NCBI GenBank assembly: GCA_963831105.1
Contig: CAWHOS010000003.1
Coordinates: forward strand, 62,001 to 126,000
Length of the DNA: 64,000 nt
Reading direction: 5' to 3'
From: DATFQI01 sp963831105
GTDB lineage: Bacteria; Actinomycetota; Thermoleophilia; Solirubrobacterales; Solirubrobacteraceae
The notes under the pieces: model-generated
The model's database searches: none
Seen by the model: the letters and a program-made list of their open reading frames with translations, nothing else
What the model was told of the DNA's origin: nothing
Part shown: piece by piece, positions 44,205 to 54,645 of the stretch
How the letters are laid out: each line of letters begins with the position of its first letter
Position numbering within the stretch: the stretch's first letter is position 1
Position numbers and translations under genes: made by a program

Positions 44205-47200
44205 TCAGCTGTGGACGGCCACCCGGCCGCCGGCCTCGACGCGCGCGATCCCGCGCTCCACCGCGTCGATCAGGTACGGCCGCAGGCCGGCCGCGGGCAC
44301 GATCCGGTCGACCGAGCCGACCTCGACCGCACGCTCGACGCTGTGGATGCCGTCGAACTCCGACGCCAGCTCGCCGAGCTTCTCGGCGCGCACGGCCGTC
44401 CACTCCGCGCCGCGCTCTGCGCGCAAGCGCTCGCGCTCGCCGCCCTCGGCGGCCGCGATCCGCTCGTCGAGTGCCGCGATGCGCGCGTCCTCGCGCGTGC
44501 GCACGTCCACCTCGCGGGCGAAGACGACCGCGGCGGCCGGCGCGCCGCCGATCACCGACGCGTGCGCGCCCTCGAGCGCGCTGGTCTCGAGGTGCTCGTT
44601 GAGGCGGCGCGAGAACACGACGAAGGCGCCGCCGTGGAAGCGCGAGATCACGCAGAACGCGATCGGGCCGTCGAAGTTGACGATCGCCCTGCCGATCTCG
44701 GCGCCGTACTCGAGCTGCAGCCGCCGCATCGACTCGGGCGAGCCGTCGAAGCCGGCGAGGTTCGCGAGCACGACGAGCGGGCGCCGGCCGGAGGCGGCGT
44801 TGATCGCGCGCGCGATCTTGCGCGAGGACTGCGGGAACAGCGTGCCCGCGCTCCACTGCTCCGGGCCGTCGGCGGGGACGGGGCCGAAGCGCGGCAACGG
44901 ATGGGACTCGATGCCGAGCAGCGCGACCGGCCGGCCGCCGAGGCGGGCGTCCCAGACGATCGCGTTCTCACCCTCGCGCAGCCCGGCCCAGCGCTCGAGC
45001 GGCTCCTGGTCGTCGTCGATCACCGCGCGCATCACCGAGCGCACGTCGAACGGCTGCTTGCGGCCGGGGTTGGTCTCGGTGGAGAACACGTCGCCGACCG
45101 TGCGCGAGGTCGGAGCCGGGGAGCTCGTGCGGTGCGCTGCGCACGTCGCGGTCGACCGGGTCGGACGTCTCGGCGCGGCGCGGGAACCGCTCGCCCGGCG
45201 CGACGTATGTGCGCTCGTAGTAGGCGAGCAGCGTCTCGCACGCCCCGGCGAGATGGGGCGCCCAGTACTGCGCCTGGCCGTTGGGACCCATCACGCGCTC
45301 GTAGCCGCCGATGCCGAAGTTGTCCTCGGCCGAGACCCCGCCGGAGTAGTCGAGCGCCTGCTTGCCGGTCAGGACCATCGTGCTGTCGGGCGTCATCACG
45401 AGGATGCCCTTGGTGTGCATCAGCATCGTGGCCTCCGCGTTCCAGTACGGCTGCGCGCCGACGTTGACGCCGCTCACGACGATGTTGATCTCGCCGCCGT
45501 CCTGGGTGAAGTGGACGATCCGCTTCAACGCGGCCGCGACCCAGTCCATGTTCTCCGTTCCGGAGTCCATGGCGATCTTCGCGCCGGATGAGAGGGCGAA
45601 CCACTCGACGGGGACCTCGAGCTCCTCGGCGAGGTCGAGCGCGGCGATGACCCGCCGGCACTCGGGCTCGGCGAGCGAGCCGAGCGCCCGGGTCGGGATC
45701 GCCGAGCAGCACGACGCGGCGCATGCCCTCCGGGTGTCGCTCGCTGTGGTTGGTGACGACGCCCGCGACGATGCTCGCCGTGTTGGTGGCCGGCGGGCGG
45801 TCGACGGGAACGAGCCGGCCCTCCTCGTCGAGGTCGTGCTCGACGAAGGCGCCGGGCGGGATCGCGGATCCGGGCTCGGCGCGCTGCGGCGCCAGCACCT
45901 TGACGATCTCCGCCGGGTGCAGCATCCCGCGCCGGCGCGCGGTGATGATCCGCTGGGCGCCGTCGTCGAGCGGCTGCAGCGGCTGGCTCGGTGGCTCGCC
46001 GAGCTCGACGGCGACGCCGCGGCCGGCGGGGCTGAAGATGCGCAGCGTGCGCTGGTGCTCCGCGTCGCCGTCGCGCATGCGGACCCCGAGCTGGACCATC
46101 TCGAGCCCGAGTCCGGCGCCCGTGCGCGTGAAGCGGCGGATGATCTCGCTGGCTTCGGCCGGCGCGAACTCCATCGTCGGCCACGCGTACAGCAGCAGGC
46201 GGTTCCAGTGCAGCCGGCCGCGCGCGGGCCGGCGGGCCTGGAACGAGCGCATCGCCTCGAACGAGCTGCGCACCATCCGCTCCAGCTCGGGCAGGGCGGT
46301 GATGCGGCCGTGCTCGTCGCGCACGGGCGTGAGGTCGCGCACCTCGGCCAGCGCGACGAGCCGCTCGTCGCGCGGGTTCTCGTGCGCGGCCGCGCGGAAG
46401 AGGTAGACGTCCTGCGCGGACGGCAGGCGCTCGAGGTCGAACTCGCGCAGCCGCCACACGTCCATCCGCTCGGCCATCATCGGATGCAGGCCGCGGAACG
46501 CGGGATCCTCGGCGTAGGTCCCGTCGCCGGCGCGCGCGAACGTGCGCACGTCGACCGCGCCCTCGCGCGCTTGCGGCGTCAGCACGAACACGACGCGCGC
46601 GACCGCGTCCGGCAGCCGGGCCTCGGCGAGCAGCGCGCCGAGATCGACCCCGTCCGCGCGCAGCGCGTAGACGTCGGCGAGCAGCGGCTCGCCGGCGGGG
46701 ATCGTCTCGGCGTGCGCGGCGAGCGCCCGCAGCGCGCGCGGCAGGTCTTCGGGCTCGCCGAGCGTGGCGACGACGTGATGGCGGCGGCCGTCGCCGCTCG
46801 TAGGCGGCGAGTGCGAACGGGACGCCGCCGAGCAGCGTCTGCGCGCGTGCCCTCGAGCGGGCGGATCCGGTAGTAGCGGCGGGTCATCGCCTCCACCAGC
46901 GAGCCGGCGTCGCCGGTCAGGCGGTTGAGCAGCGGTGCGAGCGGCTGCGGGCAGTCGACGAGCGCAGCGACGTGCGCTTCGCGCGCGGCAGGGTCGTCGG
47001 TCTCGCCGAGCGCGGCGAGATGGCCCGCCATCTCGTCGTAGGTCGCCTCGCGCGCGGCGGCCAGGGCCGGCTCGTCGCAGGTGCGCCAGCGGACCTCGCG
47101 AGCCAGCTCCGCCAGGGCCGGCTCGCGTGGCTCCAGCGTGAACTCCAGCCGGTCGAGCACCGCCCGGTAGGCGTCGTCGAGCGGCTCGCGGATCTCGAGG

Positions 47201-49673
47201 TGGGCGGCCAGGATGCTGCGCACGGCCTCGCGCGCGGTCGGGGCTCGGCGGCGCGCGAGGAACAGCCGGTACGCGGCCTCCTCCAGCGCCCCCGTGCGCT
47301 CCAGCCCCTCCACGCCGTAGTGCGCGAGCGCGCCCTGGAGGTGCGCCACGAAGCGCTCGGGCAGGCCCTCGGCCTCGGCATCGAGCGAGCGCAGGAAGGC
47401 GTGCAGGTGCTCCTGCGGGCTGCCGAGGTCGTCGTCCAGCCCATCGGCGTGCGGCCGGTCGAGCGTGCGGACGTCGGCGTAGAGCTCGAGCAGCCGGCGC
47501 TCGGCTGCCGCGTCGCCGGCGCGGGACGGCGGCCAGCGCGCGCGCCAGCTCGTCCGGCGTGTAGTCGTAGCCCAGCACGGCCCACTCGAGCCGCTCCATC
47601 GCCCCCTCGTCGAGCTCGGCCGGCTCGAAGCGCGATCCGCTCGCCCTCGTCCTCGGCGACCGCGTCGTCGTCGATCGGGTCGATCTGCAGCAGCGGCCGG
47701 CCGGCGGGCACGTGGGCGTTGGCCGAGACGAGCACCTCGCGGACGCGGCCGTGCACGGTCGCCGTCAGGGAGCTCTCCATCTTCATGCTCTCGGTGACCG
47801 CGACGACGTCGCCCGGGTGCACCTCGTCGCCGGCCTCGACCGGGATCGCCACCACGACGCCCGGCGAGTGGCTCCGGATCAGGCCGCCCTCGTCGCGGGA
47901 GATGCGGTGCGGGACGCCGTCGACCTCGACGAGCAGGTCGGCGTCCTGGAGCGCCGTGACCGTACGGTGCGAGCGGCCGCCGAAGCTCAACCGCCGCTCG
48001 TGCTCGGTCAGCTGCTCGACGGTCGCCTCGATGCGCACGCCGTCGACCTCGACGAGGAAGCGGCGCGGACCGGTCTGGCAGACCTGGAAGCGGTAGCCGA
48101 CCCCGCGGTGGAGCAGGTCGAGGGTGTGGCAGACGTCGGCGTCCGCGCTCGGGCGCCCGCGGCGGGCGAGCGCGTAGAAGCCGCCACGCTCGGCGGCGCC
48201 GGCGGACTCGCAGAGCGCGATCGCGGCTTGCACGAGCCCCGCGTCGGCATGGCGGACGGGCTCCACGTCGCCCTGCGCCTGCAGGCGATCGAGCCAGCCC
48301 GTGTCGACCTCGCCGGCGCGCAGCTCCGGCCGGCCCAGCAGCTCGAGCAGGAAGCCCTGGTTCGTCGTGCCGTCCTCGATCGCGACCATCGTGTCGGCGA
48401 CGGCGCGGCGCAGGCGCGCGATCGCCTGGTCGCGCGTGTCGCCGTGGGCGATGATCTTCGCGATCATCGAGTCGAACTGGGGCGGGACGGTGTCGCCCTC
48501 GGCGACACCGGTGTCGACGCGGATGCCGGGGCCGGCGGGCAGCCGCAGCAACGTGATCCGCCCCGGCGCAGGCGCGAAGCCCCGGCCCGGGTCCTCGGCG
48601 TTGAGGCGGACCTCGATCGCGTGCCCGCGCGGTGGCGGCGGCTCGCCCTCGAGCCGGCCGCCGGCCGCGACGTGAAGCTGCAGGCGGACGAGATCGGCGC
48701 CGGTGACCGCCTCGGTCACCGGGTGCTCGACCTGAAGACGGGTGTTGACCTCCATGAACGAGAAGCGGCCGCTCTCGGGCTCGTAGAGGAACTCGACGGT
48801 CCCGGCGCCGCGGTAGCCGGCCGTCCGCGCGAGCCGGATCGCGGCCTCGGACAGCTCTCGCTCCTGCTCCGTGGTCAGCGCGGGGCTGGCCGACTCCTCC
48901 ACCACCTTCTGGTGGCGGCGCTGGTAGCTGCAGTCGCGTACGCCGAGCGCCCACACGCCGCCCTCGCCGTCGGCCATCAACTGCACCTCGACGTGGCGCG
49001 CGGCGCCGACGAGGCGCTCCATCAGGACGCTCGGGTCGCCGAACGCCTGCGCCGCCTCCGCCCGGGCGCGCTCGAACGCCTCCGCGACCTGATCCTCGCG
49101 GTCGACGCGGCGCATGCCGCGGCCGCCGCCGCCCGCCGCCGCCTTGATCATCAGCGGGAACCCGAGATCGCGGCCGATGCGGACGGCGTCCTCGACGGAC
49201 TCGACGGCGCCGCCGCTCCAGGGCGCGACGGGCACGCCGGCCCGCTCGGCCAGCCGCTTGCCCTCGACCTTGTCGCCGAGCGCGCGCATGACGTCGGCGT
49301 CGGGCCCGGCGAAGACGATCCCGAGGCGGTCGCAGAGCTCGGCGAACGCAGGGTGCTCGGCGACGAAGCCCCAGCCGACCCAGGCCGCATCGGCGCGGGT
49401 CTCCACGAGCGCCCGCTCGAGCCGCTCATAGTCGAGGTACGCGCTCAGCGCGGCGCCGTCGGCGTCCGTGACCATCGCCGGACCGAGGCAGTGGCGAGCG
49501 TCGGCCTGGCGCACGAACAGGGCGTGGCGCTCCTCATCCGTGTGGATGGCGATGACGTGGATCTGCTCGTCCCGCTGCTCGTTGAGCTCGCGGACGGCGT
49601 TGATGGCGCGCATCGCCGCCTCGCCGCGGTTGACGATGGCGAGGCGCGTGAAGGGAGCTCGTGTCGGGGTCAC
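44205..49673 (-). CDS. Single-chain multidomain acyl-CoA (acetyl/propionyl-CoA) carboxylase, six frameshifts
   Basis: The protein restores to about 1,820 residues once six single extra bases are removed (near 47629, 47522, 46845, 46805, 45697 and 45118). Domains in order: biotin carboxylase with ATP-grasp (N-R-G-E-A-A-M-R at the start, K-A-A-A-G-G-G-G-R-G-M near 190, E-V-N-T-R-L-Q-V-E-H-P); biotin carrier domain with T-E-S-M-K-M-E, biotinyl Lys about 631; a long central helical region; then carboxyltransferase beta and alpha halves (G-A-K-I-A-M-D-S-G, G-V-N-V-G-A-Q-P-Y-W-N-A-E, and later F-D-V-R-S-V-M). The order matches eukaryotic ACC and the fused carboxylases of many actinobacteria. It makes malonyl- or methylmalonyl-CoA for lipid synthesis. 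The acyl specificity cannot be read here. Confidence 0.88.
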
Positions 49674-49821
49674 GCTCCCTGTGTGTGACGGGCGGCACTC
49701 GCGTTCTCAAGGTCACGCGCGACCTGTGCCCCCCGGTCAGGCCGGGCGCACCCCGCCATTTGTGGGGGTCGACCACCCTCGACCTGTGGAAACGAGGCTC
49801 GGGCGTGCTGTCGTGGTCGCG
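49674..49821. promoter_or_regulatory. Divergent control region, carboxylase / alpha-beta hydrolase
   Basis: This 148-base region separates two divergent starts. It contains a 9-base direct repeat CGACCTGTG at 49719-49727 and 49780-49788, and a short inverted repeat AGGTC-N6-GACCT at 49709-49724 that overlaps the first copy. These could be binding sites for a regulator of the lipid-related genes on either side. No convincing -10 hexamer is seen. Confidence 0.3.
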
Positions 49822-50719
49822 GTGACCCTCGAGCGCCGCGAGCTCCAGATGCACGGCCACCGCGTCAGCTACCGCACGGCGGGCAGCGGCCCGGCGCTGC
49901 TGCTCCTGCACGGGATCACCAACTCGTCGGAGACCTGGGAGCGCGCCTCCTCGCTGCTGGCCGACCGCTTCACGCTGATCGCGCCCGACCTGCTCGGGCA
50001 CGGGGAGTCGGCCACCCCCCGGGGGGACTACTCGCTCGGCGCGCACGCCAGCGGCGCCCGCGACGTCGCCAACGCGCTCGGCCACGAGCGCGTGACGGTC
50101 GTCGGCCACTCCCTCGGCGGCGGGATCGCGATGCAGTTCGCCTACCAGTTCCCGGAGCGCACGGAGCGTCTCGTGCTCGTCTCCAGCGGCGGCCTCGGTC
50201 GCGAGGTCCACATCCTGCTGCGCGCCGCGTCGCTGCCCGGCGCCGACTACGTCCTCCCGGCGCTGACCTCGCGGCGGCTCGTCGGCCTCGGCCGCGGGAT
50301 CGGCGGCCTCCTCGGCCAAGTCGGCCTGCAGCCGGCCGGCGACGTCGCGGTGCTCGCGCGCGGATTCGCGTCGCTCGACAACCAGGGCTCGCGCCAGGCG
50401 TTCCTGCACACCGTGCGCTCCGTGATCGAGCCGGGCGGCCAGCGCGTCAGCGCCAGCGAACGGCTCGCGCTCGCAGCGCGCCTGCCGACGCTGATCGTCT
50501 GGGGCGAGCGAGGACTCGATCATCCCGGCGGCTCACGGCGCCGCCGCGCACGCGGCGATGCCGGGCAGCCGCTTCGAGTCCTTTCCGGGTGCCGGCCATA
50601 TGCCGCACGACGACGACCCGATCCGCTTCGCGGCTCTGCTCACCGAGTTCTGCGAGACGACCGAGAGCGCGCAGCTCGACCACGACCACTGGCAGCCGTT
50701 GCTGGGTGAGGACGCGTGA
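49822..50719 (+). CDS. Alpha/beta-hydrolase (one frameshift)
   Basis: The protein restores to about 298 residues. The lid-less alpha/beta core shows L-L-L-L-H-G-I-T-N-S (oxyanion His-Gly), the nucleophile elbow G-H-S-L-G-G-G (Ser), the Asp strand L-I-V-W-G-E-R-D, and the catalytic His in A-G-H-M-P-H-D-D. One extra base near 50511 separates the Asp strand from the rest; removing it gives R-D-S-I-I-P-A-A-H. Together with the coupled WS/DGAT gene (GTGA overlap) this is probably a lipase or esterase in storage-lipid metabolism (inference). GTG 49822 is a provisional start; GTG 49789 and ATG 49849 are alternatives. Confidence 0.8.
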
Positions 50720-52066
50720 GCGTCGCGCGACTCTCCGCCCTCGACGCCTCGTTCCTCGCGGTCGAGCGCGACGACGCGCCGATGCACGTCGGCTGGGTCG
50801 CGACGTTCGACGGGCCACGGCCGGGTTTCGCGGCGGTGCGCGACCACATGGTCGAACGGCTCGAGGGCGCCCCGCGCTTCCGCCAGAAGCTCGCGCCGGT
50901 CCCGCTCGGACTGCACGAGCCGGTGTGGGCGGACGATCCCGGCTTCGATCCGGCTGCGCACGTGCGGCGCGCCACGGGCGGTGACCTCGACGCGATCGTC
51001 GACGGGATCCTCTCCACGCCGCTGCGCCGCGACCGCCCGCTGTGGGAGATCTGGGTCGCCGACGAGCTGCCGGACGCCGGCTTCGCGCTGATCGGCAAGA
51101 TGCACCACTGCATGGTCGACGGCGCCGCAGTCGCCGAACTCGGGCGGCTCGATGCTCGATGCTGATCCCGGCGGCGTCGCGCCCCGCCCGGCAGGTCCGC
51201 GGAGCCCGGCGCCCGCGCCGTCACCCGCGGCGAGGCTGGCGCGCGGCGCGATCGATCGCACGGTCGACGGCGCGCGGCTCGTACTCGCGCCGGCACGCGT
51301 CGCCACGTCGCCGGACAGACTGCGGGCGCTGCCCTCGCTCGCCCGCACGGCGGTGCACACGCTGCTGCCGCCCGCCCCCGGCTCCTCGCTCAACGTTTCC
51401 GGGACCGGCGCGCGACGGCACGTGCGGGTGACGCGGTCGATCGACGACGTCCGGGCGATCCGGCGGCGTTTCGGCGTCGCGCCGAACGACGTCATCCTGG
51501 CCGCCTGCGCCGGCGCGCTGCGTCGCACCGCCGAGCGCCGCGGCGAGCCTGCGCGGCGGTTGAAGGTGATGGTCCCGGCGGACGTTCGAGGAGCCGCGGA
51601 CGACCCCGCCGCCGGCAATCGGATCACGTTCGTCTTCCATGAGCTGCCGTGCGACGAACCGGACCCGGTCACGCGGCTCGAGACGCTCGGGAGGGTGACC
51701 GCCCGGCGCCGCCGCGACGGCGATGCCGAGGCGATGGACTCGGCGTTCGGCGTGCTGGCGCTCACCCCGCCACCCGTGCAGCGCGCACTCGCCCACGCGT
51801 TCGCACACCCGCGCCTGTTCAACCTCACGATCTCGAGCGTCGCGGGGCCTGCGGTCCCGCGCTACGTGCTCGGCTGCCGGCTGACGACGGTGCATTCCGC
51901 GGTTCCGCTATCCGATCGTCACGCGCTCTCGATCGGTGTCGTGGTCGTCGCGGGCAGGGTCTGCTTCGGGCTGCTCGGGGACGCCGTCGCGCTCCCCGAC
52001 GCGGACGCGGTCGGCGCCGACCTCGGCACGTCGTTCGACGAGCTGGCGGAGGCGGCCCGCGCCTAG
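50716..52066 (+). CDS. Wax ester synthase / diacylglycerol acyltransferase (WS/DGAT), one frameshift
   Basis: The protein restores to about 449 residues. It begins L-S-A-L-D-A-S-F-L-A-V-E and has the catalytic motif M-H-H-C-M-V-D-G (HHxxxDG). The later regions include P-R-F-R-Q-K-L, N-D-V-I-L-A, P-A-D-V-R and N-L-T-I-S-S-V-A-G, all family features. One extra base near 51143 breaks the frame just after the active site; removal joins A-E-L-G to G-S-M-L-D-A-D-P-G. It esterifies fatty acyl-CoA with fatty alcohol or diacylglycerol to make wax ester or triacylglycerol. It starts within the stop of the hydrolase gene. Confidence 0.9.
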
Positions 52067-52119
52067 CCTAGATCCACCGATGACCCGTGAGCGACTCGCG
52101 CGGGATCGGCGGATCTAGG
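52067..52119. terminator. Large hairpin between converging WS/DGAT and NERD genes
   Basis: CCTAGATCC-A-CCGAT (52067-52081) pairs with ATCGG-C-GGATCTAGG (52105-52119), giving nine plus five base pairs with one A/C mismatch. The loop can extend pairing through CCCG/CGGG. It fills the space between the stop at 52066 and that at 52121, and can terminate transcripts from both sides. Confidence 0.65.
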
Positions 52120-52120
52120 C

Positions 52121-52750
52121 TTAGGCGGCGTCGCGCAGCGCGTCGGCCTCGAGCCGCCGCAGGCACGAGCGGGCGTTCTCGACCGACTGCGCGCTCACGC
52201 TCTCGGGCTGCCACTCGAGCCAGTCCGCCAGGCGGGAGCCGTGCACGTACGTCACACCGCCGTACTCGGCGAGCTGGGCCGGGAACTCGCACCACAGCAC
52301 CACGACCGGTGCGACCCAGTTGATGTTCGCCGCCCCGAGCAGCCGCCGCGCCTCGCGCGCGCTCGTGCGCATCCGCCCGGCGAGCGTCTCGTCGCCGCGC
52401 CAGGAGCCGTCGCGCAGCACGGCCAGCACGCCCTCGCGGAGCATCGCCTCGCCCTCGATCCGCTTCGTCTCGAGCAGGAAGGCGCCCGTCGGGCCGACCA
52501 CGAGATGCTCGAAGCTGCCCGAGCGCGCGGACACCCATGCGCCCTCGTCGAGCTTGCGCAGGACGGACTCCGTGCCGAGCTCGACGTCCGCGATCGGCCG
52601 GCGGCGCCGCGCGGGCACGATCAACAGCAGGACCGCGAGCACCGCACCGGCCGCCGCCTCGAGCAGCCCGGCCGCACCGAGCACCGCCGCGGCAGCTACC
52701 ACGGCCACCACGCGCCCGTTGGCGCGGAGCGCTCGGGAGATCCTCGTCAT
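52121..52750 (-). CDS. Membrane-anchored nuclease-related domain (NERD) protein
   Basis: The 209-residue protein has one long hydrophobic segment near the N-terminus (about 14-45, possibly two helices) followed by an Arg-rich stretch and a NERD domain: E-L-G-T-E-S-V-L-R-K-L, F-D/E-H-L-V-V-G-P-T-G-A-F-L-L-E-T-K-R, with the conserved Glu and the D/E-x-K type core T-K. NERD domains are related to nucleases and are found in proteins of unknown DNA-linked function. ATG at 52750 is chosen because GGAGAAGG lies just upstream; another ATG at 52762 reads M-G-E-G first. The function is unknown. Confidence 0.7.
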   Translation of the reverse strand: MTRISRALRANGRVVAVVAAAAVLGAAGLLEAAAGAVLAVLLLIVPARRRRPIADVELGTESVLRKLDEGAWVSARSGSFEHLVVGPTGAFLLETKRIEGEAMLREGVLAVLRDGSWRGDETLAGRMRTSAREARRLLGAANINWVAPVVVLWCEFPAQLAEYGGVTYVHGSRLADWLEWQPESVSAQSVENARSCLRRLEADALRDAA

Positions 52751-52883
52751 CCCTTCTCCCATCGGGTCGGCGCGAGCGCCGCTTGAGCGGGTCTGGACCC
52801 CAGTCCGACTCGTTGCGCTCCCGTCACGAAGTCGGCACACGCCGTGACCCACACGGCGCGGGTCGATCGCGATCGTGTGCGCC

Positions 52884-53174
52884 ATGGACCCGACGCCCCG
52901 TCACCGCGCAGCCGAGCGCGACTTCCGCCAGCTGCTCCGCTCGGGCGGCTTCGCGCAGCCAGATCTCGTGGACTACGCGGCAGACGAGGTCATCTTCCGC
53001 TGGTCGGAGGAGAAGCTGGCCGTGGTGCTCGACCTCGAGTCGCCACCCGGCACCGTCCCCTTCCCTCAGCCCCAGGAGGCGACGCCGTCGCCGCCGATGG
53101 GGTCTGCGTCGGGCGGGCCGAGCGCGGCGATGCGCGAGCGCGCGGCGTCGTCGGCCGAGCGCAGGAGGTCGTAG
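52884..53174 (+). CDS. Small conserved protein of unknown function
   Basis: About 96 residues. The first 55 (M-D-P-T-P-R-H-R-A-A-E-R-D-F-R-Q-L-L, then Q-P-D-L-V-D-Y, D-E-V-I-F-R-W-S-E-E-K-L-A-V-V-L-D-L) match a short, widespread actinobacterial family of unknown function. The C-terminal 40 residues are low-complexity and run antisense to the end of the convergent cupin gene, so the true end of conservation is near 53040. No signal peptide. The ATG is not preceded by a clear ribosome-binding site or -10 hexamer. Confidence 0.55.
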   Translation: MDPTPRHRAAERDFRQLLRSGGFAQPDLVDYAADEVIFRWSEEKLAVVLDLESPPGTVPFPQPQEATPSPPMGSASGGPSAAMRERAASSAERRRS

Positions 53175-53542
53175 TCCTCCTGGCCCGCGGGGTACGCGCC
53201 AACGACCGTGAAGCCGTCGCGCCCGGCCGCCCGCCGGTGGCCGGTGCCTGCGGGCAGGACGACGACGTCGCCGGCCGAGACCTCGAAGGCCCGGCCCTGC
53301 GGACCCCCGAGCTCGAGGGTGGCCGAGCCCGCGACGACGGCGAGCGCCTCGTGCGAGGTCGAGTGGAAGTGGTGGAAGTCGAACACGCCGTCGACCCACG
53401 AGCCACCCCAGCCGTTGGCGGCGAACCGCTCGCGCGCGGCGTCCGGGTCGGTCAGCCCGGTCCCGCGGTAGAGCAGGACGGGGAACGATGGGTGGTTCGG
53501 GATCTCCTGGCCCGCAGGCGCGTGCCAGGTCTCGGGCTCCAT
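53066..53542 (-). CDS. Cupin-domain protein
   Basis: The 158-residue cupin begins M-E-P-E-T-W-H-A-P-A-G. Motif 1 is F-H-H-F-H-S-T-S-H-E-A-L-A-V-V-A-G (His, His, Glu) and motif 2 is V-V-L-P-A-G-T-G-H-R, with three His and one Glu as metal ligands. It belongs to the YlbA/DUF-type bicupin relatives and probably binds a divalent metal; the substrate is unknown. The ATG at 53542 is preferred because TACGGT (plus-strand positions 53549-53554) lies exactly 6 bases upstream. An in-frame ATG at 53563 would overlap the divergent promoter. Confidence 0.75.
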   Translation of the reverse strand: MEPETWHAPAGQEIPNHPSFPVLLYRGTGLTDPDAARERFAANGWGGSWVDGVFDFHHFHSTSHEALAVVAGSATLELGGPQGRAFEVSAGDVVVLPAGTGHRRAAGRDGFTVVGAYPAGQEDYDLLRSADDAARSRIAALGPPDADPIGGDGVASWG

Positions 53543-53548
53543 ATCTCC

Positions 53549-53558
53549 ACCGTAGACT
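53549..53558. promoter_or_regulatory. Overlapping divergent -10 hexamers
   Basis: In the 24-base gap between two divergent starts, TACGGT on the minus strand (53549-53554) lies 6 bases before the cupin ATG. TAGACT on the plus strand (53553-53558) lies 8 bases before the methyltransferase GTG. The two hexamers overlap by two bases, so the promoters should compete. Neither gene has room for a ribosome-binding site, which indicates leaderless messages. Confidence 0.5.
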
Positions 53559-53566
53559 CGCATCGC

Positions 53567-54328
53567 GTGGAGCGCGCGAGCGTCAGCCCCGCGGAGCGGT
53601 GGGACGAGTTCTTCGGCGAGTTCTATCTGCGTGCGTTCGCCCATGACGAGGCCGACGCCCAGGCCCAGGCGCAGGCGCTCGCCGCGGCGAAGCTCGCGGG
53701 CACGCCGGACGGCGGGGACGTGCTCGATGCGCCGTGCGGGTTCGGGCGCCATTCGATCCCGCTCGCCCGCGCCGGCTATCGCGTGACCGGCGCCGACCGC
53801 GTCGCAGGCCGCTGCTCGGGCGATGCGCGGCGCCGTACGCAGGGCGAGCGCTGGCCGAAGTGGGTCCATGCCGACTATCGCGACCTGCCGATGGGCGACG
53901 CGAGCTTCGACCTCGTGGTGAACCTGTTCAGCTCGCTCGGCTACCTCGGCGACGAGGAGGACGACCGCGCGCTCGCGGAGTTCCGCCGCGTGCTGCGGCC
54001 CGACGGCCGGCTCGTGATCGAGACGATGCACCGCGACCGGCTCGTGCGCGTGTTCGCCGAGCAGGACTGGAAGCTGCTCGGCGAGGGGCGCCTGCTGCTC
54101 GAGCAGCGCACCTTCGACCCCGCCGCCGGCGTCGTTCAGATGACCCAGACGGTGGTCCCGACCGACGGCACGCGCGAGTCGCGCACGATGTCGCTGCGCG
54201 TCTACACCGCGACCGAGCTGTGCGCGATGCTCGAGCGCGCCGGCTTCACCGAGACGCGCTGCTACGGCGACTTCGACGGCACGCCGTTCGGCACCGAGAC
54301 GCGGCTCGTGATCGTCGCGCGCCCCTAG
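53567..54328 (+). CDS. SAM-dependent methyltransferase
   Basis: The 253-residue class I methyltransferase has motif I V-L-D-A-P-C-G-F-G-R-H-S and motif IV D-L-V-V-N-L-F-S-S-L-G-Y-L, followed by G-R-L-V-I-E-T-M-H-R-D. This is a family of cytoplasmic small-molecule methyltransferases with unknown substrate. After G-A-D-R the sequence V-A-G-R-C-S-G-D-A does not fit the family; reading 53803-53832 in the next frame gives S-Q-A-A-A-R-A-M, which does. A compensating pair of base errors is possible there. GTG at 53567 supported by TAGACT 8 bases upstream. The stop shares CTAG with the convergent gene. Confidence 0.8.
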   Translation: MERASVSPAERWDEFFGEFYLRAFAHDEADAQAQAQALAAAKLAGTPDGGDVLDAPCGFGRHSIPLARAGYRVTGADRVAGRCSGDARRRTQGERWPKWVHADYRDLPMGDASFDLVVNLFSSLGYLGDEEDDRALAEFRRVLRPDGRLVIETMHRDRLVRVFAEQDWKLLGEGRLLLEQRTFDPAAGVVQMTQTVVPTDGTRESRTMSLRVYTATELCAMLERAGFTETRCYGDFDGTPFGTETRLVIVARP

Positions 54329-54645
54329 GCGCCGTAGCCCAGCGCCGCCGCGAGCTGCTCGTCCGGGCGCCCGTCGACGAGATGGCCGAGGATCACCTCG
54401 CGGTGCTGGACCTCGATCCGGCACGCGAGCGCGGTGGACAGCTCGGCCACGCGCGCGATCAGCTCGAGCGCGGTCGGATCGTCGAGCGTGTCGGTCTCCA
54501 GGTAGGTGCCGGTCGTGCGCTGGCCGCCGAGGTCGGGATCGTCGAAGAAGCCCGCGCCCTTGAGGCTGCGGGCGGTCTCGCGCAGCGCGTCGGCGTGGCC
54601 GTCGTCGGCCTCGTCGGCCACGAACAGGACGAGGTAGTCGCTCAC
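54325..54645 (-). CDS. Small soluble protein coupled to the P450 gene
   Basis: The 106-residue protein starts with V-S-D-Y-L-V-L-F-V-A-D-E-A-D-D-G and contains R-T-T-G-T-Y-L-E-T-D-T-L-D-D-P-T and H-R-E-V-I-L-G-H-L-V. No known domain. The GTG at 54645 overlaps the P450 stop by four bases (GTGA) once the P450 frame is restored, so the two are translated together. The stop at 54325 shares CTAG with the methyltransferase. It could be a partner or accessory of the P450; no function is known to me. Confidence 0.65.
   Translation of the reverse strand: MSDYLVLFVADEADDGHADALRETARSLKGAGFFDDPDLGGQRTTGTYLETDTLDDPTALELIARVAELSTALACRIEVQHREVILGHLVDGRPDEQLAAALGYGA

Noticed and set aside
40917..45467. A plus-strand ORF of 1,516 codons opposite recC and the carboxylase end
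   Set aside because: It is Arg/Ala/Gly-rich without motifs, while the minus strand encodes recognisable RecC and carboxyltransferase sequence.
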